DNA of 64,000 bases. Source: Bacteroidales bacterium (lineage in GTDB: Bacteria > Bacteroidota > Bacteroidia > Bacteroidales > P3). The position numbers and the translations under genes were made by a program. Below the pieces are notes generated by a model. The model was not told where the DNA came from, ran no database searches, and saw only the letters and a list, made by a program, of their open reading frames with translations. The DNA lies in contig JAFSQF010000025.1 of the NCBI GenBank assembly GCA_017446745.1, positions 1-64,000 of the forward strand, read 5' to 3'. Every line of letters starts with the position of its first letter. Position 1 is the stretch's first letter. Of this stretch, positions 28,980 through 37,052 are shown in pieces.

Positions 28980-29878
28980 ACGCTATACAACAAACGCAAC
29001 TAAGCCTATTCCCGGAGATGTCAATGACCTCTGAGAGACGTCATCCCGAGGTTATCAACGTTGCCTCAGTGCCGCAGCGTAGCCCTTTCCGTTATCCGGG
29101 AGGTAAGACTTGGCTCGTTCCCACGGCTCGAAAGTGGTTTCGCCAAGCCGACAAAAAGTCCGAGTTAATAGAACCTTTTGCAGGCGGAGGCATAATCAGT
29201 CTTACAGCGATAGCCGAAGATTATTTCAGCCATGCCACAATGGTGGAAATCGACGACGATATGGCAGCCGCATGGCAGACCATCCTTTCAGATGACAACT
29301 GCGACTGGCTTGTCAACAGAGTGAAAACATTTATCGTTACAGCAGAAGACATCAACCAGACGATTCATAGTTCTGTCAAAGGCACGAAAGAACGAGGATT
29401 CGCAACAATTGTTCGCAACCGCACCAATCACGGTGGTATTTTGGCAAAAGGCTCAGGGCTTATCAAGACCGGCGAAGGTGGACGAGGACTCGCTTCCCGC
29501 TGGTATCCGTCAACATTGGCGAAACGTATAAAAGAAGCCAATATATTGCGTGGAAAAATAACTTTCATACACGGTGATGCTTTCAAAATCATAGAACAAC
29601 ACATGGCCGACAGCCATACGTTCTTTTTCATCGACCCGCCCTACACCGTGGCCGGGAAACGTCTTTACAACCATTTCGAGGTTGACCACCACCGCATATT
29701 TGAACTTGCAAGCCAGATGGAGGGCCATTTCCTCCTGACCTATGATGACACCAAAGAGGTGCGTGCCCTTGCCGATAGCTTCAGCCTGCCGTACAGGACA
29801 ATCCCGATGCAGACAACACACCTCATAACCAAAGAAGAATTGTTAATATCAGACAACTTTGACTGGATGGAACAATAA
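28976..29878 (+). CDS. D12-class DNA adenine-N6 methyltransferase
   Basis: A 300-residue methylase of the D12 (Dam-like) class. The SAM-binding motifs are visible: RYPGGKT (residues 39-45, motif X), EPFAGGG (66-72, motif I) and DPPY (220-223, the catalytic motif IV), with a variable recognition region of about 120 residues between them. D12 enzymes methylate adenine at N6, so it should protect a site containing A from the overlapping upstream nuclease. It shares four bases with the nuclease gene. Confidence 0.92.
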   Translation: MNAIQQTQLSLFPEMSMTSERRHPEVINVASVPQRSPFRYPGGKTWLVPTARKWFRQADKKSELIEPFAGGGIISLTAIAEDYFSHATMVEIDDDMAAAWQTILSDDNCDWLVNRVKTFIVTAEDINQTIHSSVKGTKERGFATIVRNRTNHGGILAKGSGLIKTGEGGRGLASRWYPSTLAKRIKEANILRGKITFIHGDAFKIIEQHMADSHTFFFIDPPYTVAGKRLYNHFEVDHHRIFELASQMEGHFLLTYDDTKEVRALADSFSLPYRTIPMQTTHLITKEELLISDNFDWMEQ

Positions 29879-30084
29879 TCACAGTGATACCTCATACGTA
29901 ATCAAGCAAAACGAGTTTGACTTTTAAGAAAGTCACTTGAATTTTAGACATGTTCTATAAAACGTTAAGTAACCAGGCATAATTAATGAACAATATTATT
30001 GCTATAATACATGAAAAAAGCTAAATATGCGAAATCTATGACAGAAATGTCATACGTTATATTAGAGCGAATTATTTAACATTT

Positions 30085-30180
30085 ATGGCTATTCGCGTTC
30101 ATTCACGTTCATTCACGTTCAAAAAAATACCGATAATTGCTGATTAATTACTGATAATTGCTGTTTTAAGAGAACGTGAA
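30085..30180 (+). repeat. Dispersed repeat, inverted partner of 19363-19433
   Basis: Carries three CGTTCATTCACGTTC-like blocks, then CAGCAATTATC-like blocks in reverse complement (GATAATTGCTG twice). Read on the minus strand, the block order is the same as at 19363-19433. Confidence 0.6.
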
Positions 30181-30304
30181 CATTGTTTTGTCCATTTACT
30201 TAGTAATAATTAAAAAATAAGTTGATACAATCAGACATTCAAAATAAAATAAGCTGGCTATTTTTTTACTGTTACTTAATATATTTATTCTCCGCTTTGC
30301 TATC

Positions 30305-30347
30305 GAAGAAATATCCACTGGATATTTCTTCACCCCTACGGGGCTCA
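30305..30347 (+). repeat. Hairpin repeat pair H3-H1, copy A
   Basis: A perfect 12-bp stem GAAGAAATATCC / GGATATTTCTTC (30305-30316, 30320-30331) with loop ACT, followed at once by ACCCC-TAC-GGGG and CTCA. The flanks CGCTTTGCTATC before it and CACCCCTACGGGGCTCA after it match copy B at 30421. Confidence 0.85.
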
Positions 30348-30369
30348 GATTAATAGAGTATTTCGATTC

Positions 30370-30389
30370 CCGTGGGCTCGCGCCCACGG
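30370..30389 (+). repeat. Hairpin repeat H2 (CCGTGGGC type)
   Basis: An 8-bp stem CCGTGGGC / GCCCACGG with loop TCGC, followed by CTAATATAT. Members of the same family lie at 37093-37112, 43080-43099 and 43164-43183. Confidence 0.85.
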
Positions 30390-30420
30390 CTAATATATTT
30401 TTGTTCTACGCTTCGCTATC

Positions 30421-30460
30421 GAAAGAGCCACTGGCTCTTTCTTCACCCCTACGGGGCTCA
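30421..30460 (+). repeat. Hairpin repeat pair H3-H1, copy B
   Basis: Same arrangement as copy A but with stem GAAAGAGCC / GGCTCTTTC (30421-30429, 30433-30441) around the same ACT loop, then TTCACCCCTACGGGGCTCA. The stem sequence differs from copy A on both arms in a compensating way. Confidence 0.85.
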
Positions 30461-30518
30461 CTCTGACAGAATATCGTTACACCTTATTTTTTTTACTGTT
30501 ACTTAGTAAGGATAAAAA

Positions 30519-30632
30519 AAGGTAAAATGATGGATAAAATGAGAACGCGTTTCTACGAAACGCATAGATTATTGGTTTTCAACAGCCCCACACTACGTGC
30601 GGGGTTATTGAGAGCAAGCCCATCCAGGGCTT
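30519..30632 (+). repeat. 114-bp dispersed hairpin repeat, copy 2
   Basis: Matches 19793-19906 nearly base for base, including the small hairpin GCGTTTC-TAC-GAAACGC, which is perfect here and has one wobble pair in copy 1. It lies on the right side of the restriction-modification genes. Confidence 0.8.
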
Positions 30633-30913
30633 CGTTATGTCACTTTATTTTTTAATTGTCGCTTACTAAGCAGAATCCCCTACGGGGGAGATAATATCGC
30701 AGGCGAGGACGCCCGCGTACCATTTGCTACTGCATAGGAACCCTGCGGGGTTATTTACAGATAATCTCAATAAAATGGAGGGTACAGAAGACTCGTCGTC
30801 AGATTTCTATTTGCAAGCGAGGCTGCAGCGTTCCAACCAGAGCAAGAAATAAAACGGCAAAGGATGTACTAAAACGCCATCATCGTCGTTCATCTAAGAT
30901 AAAACATCAAACC

Positions 30914-31933
30914 TTGCCATTCATAAACGACATAGTAAAACATAAGAGCCTATCCATCGTAGGCTTGGAGAAGAACACAGGGAAGACGGTGTGCCTCAAC
31001 TATGTTCTGCGGCGGCTCAACGAGATGCACTACCCCTGTGCGGTGACCTCTATAGGCGTTGACGGGGAGCAGACCGATGCTGTATACGGCAGTGCCAAGC
31101 CCGAGGTGACCCTCTACGAGGGTATGCACTTCATAACTTCCGAGAAGCATTACCGGATGCGGCGGCTGTTGTCGGAGATTGAGGCTGTCGACCCGCGGCG
31201 CACCTCGCTGGGGCGTTTGGTGACAGCCCGGGTGCTATGCAGCGGCAAAGCCCTCCTCAGCGGTGCCGCGGCCACCGGCATGTTGCGCCAACAGATAGCA
31301 CAATTCCAGCAACGAGGCGTGCCCCTCAGCATCGTCGACGGAGCCCTGTCGCGCCTCAGCTTAGCGTCGCCCACGGTGACCGAAGCCATGATTCTGGCCA
31401 CCGGGGCCGCAGTGTCGCCCAACCTCAACCAGCTCATCTCGCGCACCCGCTTCGTGTGCCGCCTTATCGACATCGAAGAGGTCACGCCGGAGCTTCAGTC
31501 CAGTCTCATGCCCGTGGAGCAGGGGATCTGGGGCGTCGGGGAGAGCGGCGAGGTCCACGACCTGCACATCCCCTCGGTCTTCCTGCTCGACAAGATGGGC
31601 GACAGCCTCTTCAGCCACGGCACCACCATCTTCGCCGCCGGAGCCATCAGCGACCGTCTGATGCGGCATCTGGCGACACAGAAAAACATCGCCGACATCA
31701 CCCTCATAGCCCGCGACTTCACCAAATTCTTCGTCACCCCCACGGTCTACAACGACTTCCTGCACCGCGGCGGCACCCTACGCGTCCTGCAACGCTCCAC
31801 GCTCATCGCCGTATGCCTCAACCCCACCTCGCCACAAGGCTACACTCTCCGCTCGCAAGAGGCCTGCCACGCCCTCAGCGACGCCATAGGCCTGCCCGTC
31901 TACGACGTACTTCAAAAACAAGAACAGCAATGA
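30914..31933 (+). CDS. kamB: KamB-like protein, putative lysine 5,6-aminomutase reactivase subunit
   Basis: A 339-residue protein with an N-terminal P-loop (GLEKNTGKT, residues 17-25). It resembles the KamB proteins that occur beside a MutS-like partner in lysine-fermentation gene clusters, where the pair is thought to reactivate the B12-dependent lysine 5,6-aminomutase. The start is a TTG at 30914: no in-frame ATG exists nearby, and the P-loop lies at the expected distance from it. It overlaps the next gene by ATGA, and that MutS-like partner supports the assignment. No aminomutase gene is in the window. Confidence 0.65.
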   Translation: MPFINDIVKHKSLSIVGLEKNTGKTVCLNYVLRRLNEMHYPCAVTSIGVDGEQTDAVYGSAKPEVTLYEGMHFITSEKHYRMRRLLSEIEAVDPRRTSLGRLVTARVLCSGKALLSGAAATGMLRQQIAQFQQRGVPLSIVDGALSRLSLASPTVTEAMILATGAAVSPNLNQLISRTRFVCRLIDIEEVTPELQSSLMPVEQGIWGVGESGEVHDLHIPSVFLLDKMGDSLFSHGTTIFAAGAISDRLMRHLATQKNIADITLIARDFTKFFVTPTVYNDFLHRGGTLRVLQRSTLIAVCLNPTSPQGYTLRSQEACHALSDAIGLPVYDVLQKQEQQ

Positions 31934-33366
31934 CCATCAAAGATAAACTCACCGCCGAGCCCGGCTTTCAATTCGTGATTGACAGCATGGAACTCATGTC
32001 CACCTCCGGGCGTCAACGCATGCTGCGCCAGCCTTTCATCAACGACAGACGTCTTTTGGAAGCCGAATACAGCAACGTAAGCCATATCCTCGCCCTGCTC
32101 CAAGAGGCGCAACAGTCGCGCCCCATCGCCGTAGTGCGTCATCAGCTGATGCAGATGCACGACATACAGGGCACCATCAACAACCTGGCCAACAGCATAA
32201 CCATCGAAGAGATAGAGCTGTTTGAGGTGAAGATTTTCGCCCATCTGTGCCTCACCACCCGCAAGGCAGCCAGCCAGCTCGACATCAGCGACATCCTTAA
32301 CATCCCCGACTTGCAGCAGGTCTTCTCAATCCTCGACCCCGACAACACCGGCATCCCCAACTTCTACATCTACGACAGCTACCACCCTGCCCTACCTGAG
32401 CTGCGCAAAGAGCTCCGCGCCACCCAGACGAAACTCGAGGTCCTGCCCGACGACGACCCGTCAAGAGCGGAGCAACAGATGCTGTTCAACCAGCTCTTCG
32501 AACAGCAGAACGCCATACAGCAGGAGGTGATGGAGCAGCTCTCCGAGCGGCTGAAGCCCCACGCGGGCATACTGCAGAAAGCCATAGAGCAGATGGCCTA
32601 TACCGACTTCCTCTTCGCCAAGGCCACCATAGCATTGGAATGGGGTCTCTGCCGGCCAACCTTTTCCGACGACGGAGCATCACGGCTCAACGCCATGTGG
32701 AATCCGCGCCTGAAACGCCGTACCGAGGAGACGAAGCAGCGCTACCAACCAATCGACATCGAAACCCTGCCGGGAGTCTGTCTCATCACGGGAGCCAACA
32801 TGGCCGGCAAGACCGTGCTTCTGAAGACCATAGGCATCGTACAACTTATGGCGCAATTCGGGTTCTTCGTACCTGCCAAAGAGGCAGCGATAGCCCTTGT
32901 GGACGACGTGATTTTCTGCATTGGCGACGAGCAGAACGAGATGAACGGCCTCTCCTCTTTTGCCTCGGAGATCATAAAGATCAGCGACTGTATCACCCGC
33001 GCCGCAAAGGGCAACTACCTGATTCTAATTGACGAGCCGGCGCGCACCACCAATCCCGTGGAGGGCAAGGCCATCGTGCAGTCGCTCGCCACGCTCCTCG
33101 ACCGATGCCCATCGCAAACCCTCGTGACCACCCACTACAGCCAGCTGGGTCTCGGCTGCCGGCGGCTTCGCGTGCGCGGCTTCGTCGAAAACATGTGCAG
33201 CCAACCCCTATCGCCCGAGAACATCAACAGTTTCATGGACTACTCCCTCCTCCCCGACCAGAGCGACGACGTGCCACATGAGGCCCTGCGCATCGCCGCC
33301 ATCCTGCAGTGCAATGCCGACCTCATCGGCACAGCATCCACGTTCTTGGCAAACGTAAAAGAATAG
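31930..33366 (+). CDS. kamC: KamC-like MutS-family ATPase, putative aminomutase reactivase
   Basis: A 478-residue protein with a MutS-type ATPase domain in its C-terminal half: Walker A GANMAGKT (288-295), the GDEQNEMNGLSSFASEI signature (about 332-348), Walker B LILIDEPART (364-373) and TLVTTHYSQL (397-406). It lacks the mismatch-recognition domain and C-terminal dimerisation part of MutS1, and the Smr domain of MutS2, so it is not a repair protein. In lysine-degradation clusters this family is named KamC. The ATG overlaps the stop of the upstream gene. The stop is TAG at 33364-33366; 25 protein-like codons follow in frame. Confidence 0.7.
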   Translation: MTIKDKLTAEPGFQFVIDSMELMSTSGRQRMLRQPFINDRRLLEAEYSNVSHILALLQEAQQSRPIAVVRHQLMQMHDIQGTINNLANSITIEEIELFEVKIFAHLCLTTRKAASQLDISDILNIPDLQQVFSILDPDNTGIPNFYIYDSYHPALPELRKELRATQTKLEVLPDDDPSRAEQQMLFNQLFEQQNAIQQEVMEQLSERLKPHAGILQKAIEQMAYTDFLFAKATIALEWGLCRPTFSDDGASRLNAMWNPRLKRRTEETKQRYQPIDIETLPGVCLITGANMAGKTVLLKTIGIVQLMAQFGFFVPAKEAAIALVDDVIFCIGDEQNEMNGLSSFASEIIKISDCITRAAKGNYLILIDEPARTTNPVEGKAIVQSLATLLDRCPSQTLVTTHYSQLGLGCRRLRVRGFVENMCSQPLSPENINSFMDYSLLPDQSDDVPHEALRIAAILQCNADLIGTASTFLANVKE

Positions 33367-33475
33367 GACATTGTCGAAGAATTAGGCATGACATTCAAAG
33401 AAATGTTCGGCACAGACCAGGTTGTCTTCCACAGGGTAAGATAAAAAGACAAGGGTTATTCCTTATTATGTAGTA

Positions 33476-33521
33476 CGTGACCTCCAGCAGTTTTAGTCAG
33501 ACTATGGAGGTCACGTTTTTA
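33476..33521 (+). terminator. Terminator of the kamB-kamC unit
   Basis: A perfect 11-bp stem (33476-33486 with 33505-33515) closes an 18-nt loop and is followed by TTTTTATTTG. It ends the transcript 110 bp past the kamC stop. Confidence 0.9.
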
Positions 33522-33576
33522 TTTGTTGAAAAAAGTTAAATAATAAATGATAACTTCGTATTATGAAAAATATTAG

Positions 33577-33584
33577 TACTTTTG
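33577..33584 (+). promoter_or_regulatory. Promoter -7 element of the C10 protease gene
   Basis: TACTTTTG fits the Bacteroidetes TAnnTTTG box and lies 34 bp before the protease ATG. No clear TTTG -33 box lies at 18-20 bp upstream. Confidence 0.55.
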
Positions 33585-33617
33585 CACCGTTTTTTTGAAA
33601 TAAAAAATCTTATAATA

Positions 33618-35120
33618 ATGAAAAAAATCACGCGTTTATTCTTTCCTATAATGCTCGTTATGAGCATTGTGACTCCAACAGAACGTGCCTTTGCCGGCGA
33701 TGTCGACAGCACAAAGGCGCGCGAAGTGGGAGCTTATTTTCTCTCGGCCCAGGTAGGCGACAAGACCATTAAGCCCGAAAAACTGTCGCTGGTCTACACA
33801 ATCCAGAATGTCGTGCGCGACATTCCCGCCCTCTATGTGTTCAACACCTCCAACAAACGCGGTTTCGTCATCGTTGCCGGCACCGACTGCATGGACCCCA
33901 TTATCGGCTACAACACCGAGGGCTATTTCGACCCCAACGACATCCCCGACAATATGCAATGGTGGATCAACCAATATGTAGACTATGTAGCCTATGCCCA
34001 AAACAACGCCCTCGAGCCCAGCAAGAAAGCCCGGGAGGAATGGAGCAAACTGGAGGAGAAACGTCTTCCCTATTTCGGCACCGAGAGCAAGGCAGTCATC
34101 ACCCTGCTCACCACCAAATGGGATCAGGACGTGCCCTTCAATGCTTGGAGCCCCAAGATTAACGGTCAACGCAGCTATGCCGGCTGCGTAGCCACGGCGT
34201 TAGGCCAGATACTACGTTTCTGGCGTTATCCGGTGCAACCCAAAGGCACCTCGTCATACTATTGGCGTTCGGGCAACGATTATCTACGTGTGAAATACGA
34301 CACCGTGACGTTCAACTACAACAACATGCCTGACATATTGACATCCTCGTCGCCCGACTCGCTGATACAAGAGACAGCCCGATTCCTCTACTATATTGGC
34401 CTTGGCGTGCAGATGAATTTCAGCCCCAACGGCAGCGGAGCCTACTCGCCCCGCGTGGTGACGGCATGCAACAACTACTTCAAATACGACGGCACATCCC
34501 AATATCTTGAGCGCGACGTCAGCTATCCCAACAACACCGGCACCGTCAACTCCAGAGATTCGGCATGGGTGAACCTGTTGCGCGAAGAAATCCTCGCCCG
34601 TCGCCCCGTATACTACGACGGTACCGACCCCCAGGGTTCAGGACGTGACGCCGCCGGCCATGCTTTCGTATGCGACGGATACAACACCCAGAACGACAAA
34701 TTCCGTTTCAACTTCGGCTGGGGCAACAACTCGGCCAACTACATCTGGTTCAACGTTCACCTGAAAGATTTAGACGTCACCAACTCTGGCGGATACAACT
34801 TCAGCACCGGCCATGGTATGGTTATCCACCTACAACCCCCTGCCGACAGCATCCAGTCTGAGGTTGCCATCGACGTGGTCGAGAATCCTTTCATCGGCTC
34901 CATCTATCCCAACCCGGCAAACGAGAAAGTGACCGTCAACTTCATGCTCAACGACGGAGAAGCAGCCATGCTCGAAGTGCTTGACGTGACGGGACGCATG
35001 GTGCGCAGTTTCAAGGTGCAGTCGTCGGACGACCGCATCACCTTCTCAGTGGCCGACCTCAAGCCAGGCCTCTATTTCTGCCGCCTCAAAGGCCACACCA
35101 CAAAATTCATCGTCCAATAA
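33618..35120 (+). CDS. C10-family cysteine protease (streptopain-like) with T9SS tail
   Basis: A secreted protease of the SpeB/interpain family. Starting at the ATG 33618 (twelve codons below the first in-frame start) gives 500 residues with signal peptide 1-27. About 28-145 is the inhibitory propeptide. The mature C10 domain shows the catalytic Cys190 (SYAGCVATALGQIL), His348 (AAGHAFVCDGY) and the GWGN motif (367-370). Residues about 423-500 are a T9SS sorting domain (SIYPNPANEKVTVNF, LKPGLYFCRL). It should be exported as a zymogen and sorted to the surface. A -7 promoter box lies 34 bp upstream and a terminator follows. Confidence 0.92.
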   Translation: MKKITRLFFPIMLVMSIVTPTERAFAGDVDSTKAREVGAYFLSAQVGDKTIKPEKLSLVYTIQNVVRDIPALYVFNTSNKRGFVIVAGTDCMDPIIGYNTEGYFDPNDIPDNMQWWINQYVDYVAYAQNNALEPSKKAREEWSKLEEKRLPYFGTESKAVITLLTTKWDQDVPFNAWSPKINGQRSYAGCVATALGQILRFWRYPVQPKGTSSYYWRSGNDYLRVKYDTVTFNYNNMPDILTSSSPDSLIQETARFLYYIGLGVQMNFSPNGSGAYSPRVVTACNNYFKYDGTSQYLERDVSYPNNTGTVNSRDSAWVNLLREEILARRPVYYDGTDPQGSGRDAAGHAFVCDGYNTQNDKFRFNFGWGNNSANYIWFNVHLKDLDVTNSGGYNFSTGHGMVIHLQPPADSIQSEVAIDVVENPFIGSIYPNPANEKVTVNFMLNDGEAAMLEVLDVTGRMVRSFKVQSSDDRITFSVADLKPGLYFCRLKGHTTKFIVQ

Positions 35121-35143
35121 AAAAAACAAATCCACACTTACCA

Positions 35144-35179
35144 AAGCACGGCATCAACAAATGATTGCCGTGCTTCTTT
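35144..35179 (+). terminator. Terminator of the C10 protease gene
   Basis: A 10-bp perfect stem AAGCACGGCA / TGCCGTGCTT (35144-35153, 35166-35175) closes a 12-nt loop; a short mixed T tract (CTTTA) follows. Confidence 0.75.
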
Positions 35180-35280
35180 ATGTATACTAAGCAATAAGTA
35201 AAAAATAAGTTGATTCAATCGGGTAGGCGCAAAAAGGTAAAACGATAGTGTTTTGGGGGGCTACGAATTAGCACGAAATT

Positions 35281-35545
35281 ATAAGGATTTTTAATCCGTT
35301 ATTTTGCGGATTAAAAATCCTTATATTATTTTGCGTCGGATTGCAAATCCGACGCAACCGAATCCGACGCAACCGAATCCGTTATTTTGCGGATTAAAAA
35401 TCCTTATAATATTTTGCGTCAGATTGCAAATCCGACGCAAATCCGTTATTTTGCGGATTAAAAATCCTTATAATATTTTGCGTCGGATTGCAAATCCGAC
35501 GCAACCGATAATCCGACGCAACCGAAAATCCGACGCAACCGAAAA
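35281..35545. repeat. Array of long inverted repeats
   Basis: Two palindrome types alternate. Type 1 has 18-bp arms, ATAAGGATTTTTAATCCG with its exact complement, around loop TTATTTTG (35281-35324); the right half recurs twice. Type 2 is TTGCGTCGGATT-GCA-AATCCGACGCAA, present three times (the middle copy has one mismatch), and CCGACGCAACCGA segments trail at the end. The unit is roughly 60-90 bp and is repeated about three times. Confidence 0.9.
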
Positions 35546-35695
35546 ATGGCACATAGAGTTTACAATAAAGATAATGTTTTTTTTTATTTTAGCGATATCA
35601 ACACAACAATGTTGAAACTTTTACGTTAAGATACTCAGATAAATACAACCAATAGAGTATTTTTACATCTTAATAAACGAAAATAAGAAATAAGT

Positions 35696-36370
35696 ATGTC
35701 ACTAATTAACAGTATTTTATTGCAGGCCGACACCACCATAGTGGCCGAGAAAATTTCCGTATTGAGCTTAGCCACGAAGGGTGGATGGGTCATGATTGTG
35801 CTTGTATGCCTCCTCGTGCTGGCCATCTACATCTCCATCGAGCGTCTGCTGGCCCTCAACCACGCCCTCAAGGACGATTCGACGAACTTCATGAACAACA
35901 TCCGCCAATACGTGCATAAAGGCGACATTGACGGAGCAAAGACATTAGCCAAATCCACCGACACCTCGATAGGGCGCATGGTGGCCAAGGGGCTCTCACG
36001 ACTGGGACGGCCGCTGAGCGACATCCAGACAGCGGTAGAGAACGAGGGCAAGCTTGAGGTGGCCAAACTCGAGAAACGCGTCTCGCTCGTGGCCACGGTG
36101 GCCTCGCTGGGACCCATGCTTGGCTTCCTTGGTACCGTGACAGGCATGGTCAAAGCCTTCCAGGACATGGCCCATGCCGGCAACAACATCGACATCCAGC
36201 TGCTCTCCACAGGCATCTACGAAGCCATGGTGACAACCATTGCCGGCCTTATCGTCGGCATCGTAGCCTATTTCCTCTACAACATATTGGTCAACAATAT
36301 CAACAAAGTCGTCATGCTCCTTGAGGTACGTTCCATGGAATTCATGGACCTCCTCCACGAACCCGCCTGA
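35696..36370 (+). CDS. exbB: MotA/TolQ/ExbB proton-channel protein
   Basis: A 224-residue inner-membrane protein of the ExbB/TolQ family, which uses the proton gradient to energise outer-membrane processes. Hydrophobic segments lie near 28-50, 130-155 and 175-200. The family core is clear: KRVSLVATVASLGPMLGFLG, TVTGMVKAFQDM and the third segment EAMVTTIAGLIVGIVAYFL. It is followed after 91 bp by its ExbD-type partner. No TonB gene is adjacent, so it could serve TonB-dependent receptors or another energised system. Confidence 0.92.
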   Translation: MSLINSILLQADTTIVAEKISVLSLATKGGWVMIVLVCLLVLAIYISIERLLALNHALKDDSTNFMNNIRQYVHKGDIDGAKTLAKSTDTSIGRMVAKGLSRLGRPLSDIQTAVENEGKLEVAKLEKRVSLVATVASLGPMLGFLGTVTGMVKAFQDMAHAGNNIDIQLLSTGIYEAMVTTIAGLIVGIVAYFLYNILVNNINKVVMLLEVRSMEFMDLLHEPA

Positions 36371-36461
36371 ACGGCTCCGTATTGTTGATTGTTTAATAGA
36401 TAAAATGTAGAGGCTACAGAGGCCGCACGCCTAATGCCTCACTCCAAACCACATACGTCAA

Positions 36462-36941
36462 ATGATAAAGTCGCAAAACCAGATACGCATAGAGACAGGC
36501 TCCTCGTCGATGTCCGACCTGGTGTTCCTGCTCCTCATATTTTTTATGCTGACATCAACGCTCATCAGCCCCAATGCCGTGAAGCTATTCCTGCCGGAGA
36601 GCAACAACAAAACCATGGCCAAGGAGAGCGTGACGGTGTATATCTCCGACCTTGGTGCCGGCGAGGGCGAGAAATCCTTGTCGCGGTGCCAGTTCCAGAT
36701 TGACGAGACCCCCCTGTCCGCCACCGAAGGCAAGGAGCTGGTCGACGAAATGAAGAGCGTCCTTGAACAAGAGCTTGCCGCGCTGGCGCCCGGCGACCCC
36801 GAGGCCGGTGTCTTCGTGCGTGCAGACCAAACGGTCGACGTTCAATATATCGTCAACGTGATAGATGCTGTAAACCAGCTGAATAAAGATAACGACACCA
36901 AACACAAAGTGGTGCTGGGCACCCAACAAAGCCAGCAATAA
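36462..36941 (+). CDS. exbD: ExbD/TolR-family protein
   Basis: A 159-residue protein with a short cytoplasmic N-terminus, one membrane segment (about 18-38) and a periplasmic domain. The segment carries the essential proton-relay Asp in SSSMSDLVFLLLIFFMLTST. It is the partner of the preceding ExbB-type gene. A periplasmic insertion (about 60-110) makes it somewhat longer than E. coli ExbD (141). Confidence 0.9.
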   Translation: MIKSQNQIRIETGSSSMSDLVFLLLIFFMLTSTLISPNAVKLFLPESNNKTMAKESVTVYISDLGAGEGEKSLSRCQFQIDETPLSATEGKELVDEMKSVLEQELAALAPGDPEAGVFVRADQTVDVQYIVNVIDAVNQLNKDNDTKHKVVLGTQQSQQ

Positions 36942-37052
36942 TGCCCCGATTGAAGGAGCATCAACGTGTTTAATTGTTGCTTGTTGAATATTAAGTAATC
37001 GTGCAAAAATAGTTTGCATATTGGGATGCTATTTGGATTATTATTTATAATA

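Larger units (their letters stand above)
29879..30913. other. Repeat-packed intergenic region downstream of the methylase
   Basis: About 1 kb without a gene. In order it holds: a weak hairpin (TGACTTT-TAAG-AAAGTCA, 29918-29935) that might end the methylase transcript; the inverted partner repeat 30085-30180; a short sequence shared with 35198 and 19908 (30211-30231); the covarying hairpins (30305-30456); the 114-bp repeat copy 2 (30519-30632); a TCCCC-TAC-GGGGGA hairpin (30677-30690); one unit of the 30-bp array (30698-30722); and AACCC-TGCG-GGGTT (30733-30746). The last 150 bp lead into the next gene. Confidence 0.75.
35121..35695. other. Intergenic region with terminator and inverted-repeat array
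   Basis: About 575 bp without a gene. It holds the terminator at 35144-35179, a sequence shared with 30211-30231 (35198-35220), an AAAAAGGTAAAACGATAG segment like the edge of the 114-bp repeat, and the inverted-repeat array at 35281-35545. The last 150 bp, AT-rich, lead into exbB; no clear TAnnTTTG box was found. Confidence 0.7.

Noticed and set aside
29918..29935. Strong terminator after the methylase gene
   Set aside because: The 7-bp stem TGACTTT/AAAGTCA is real but is not followed by a T run, so I only mention it within the intergenic entry.
31237..31929. N-terminal extension of the KamC-like protein by about 230 codons
   Set aside because: The extension lies wholly inside the kamB gene in another frame, is Arg/His/Pro-rich without family similarity, and an ATG overlapping the kamB stop gives the expected KamC start.
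22225..33366. Reassignment of TAG to a sense codon
   Set aside because: Two in-frame TAG codons are followed by protein-like sequence, but TAG also terminates the DUF58, batD and rseC-like genes cleanly, and no suppressor system is visible. Local mutation is simpler.
35304..35615. 103-codon plus-strand gene
   Set aside because: Most of it is a translation of the palindrome array (repeated NPTQP and RIKNPY words), so it is an artefact of repeats with few stops.
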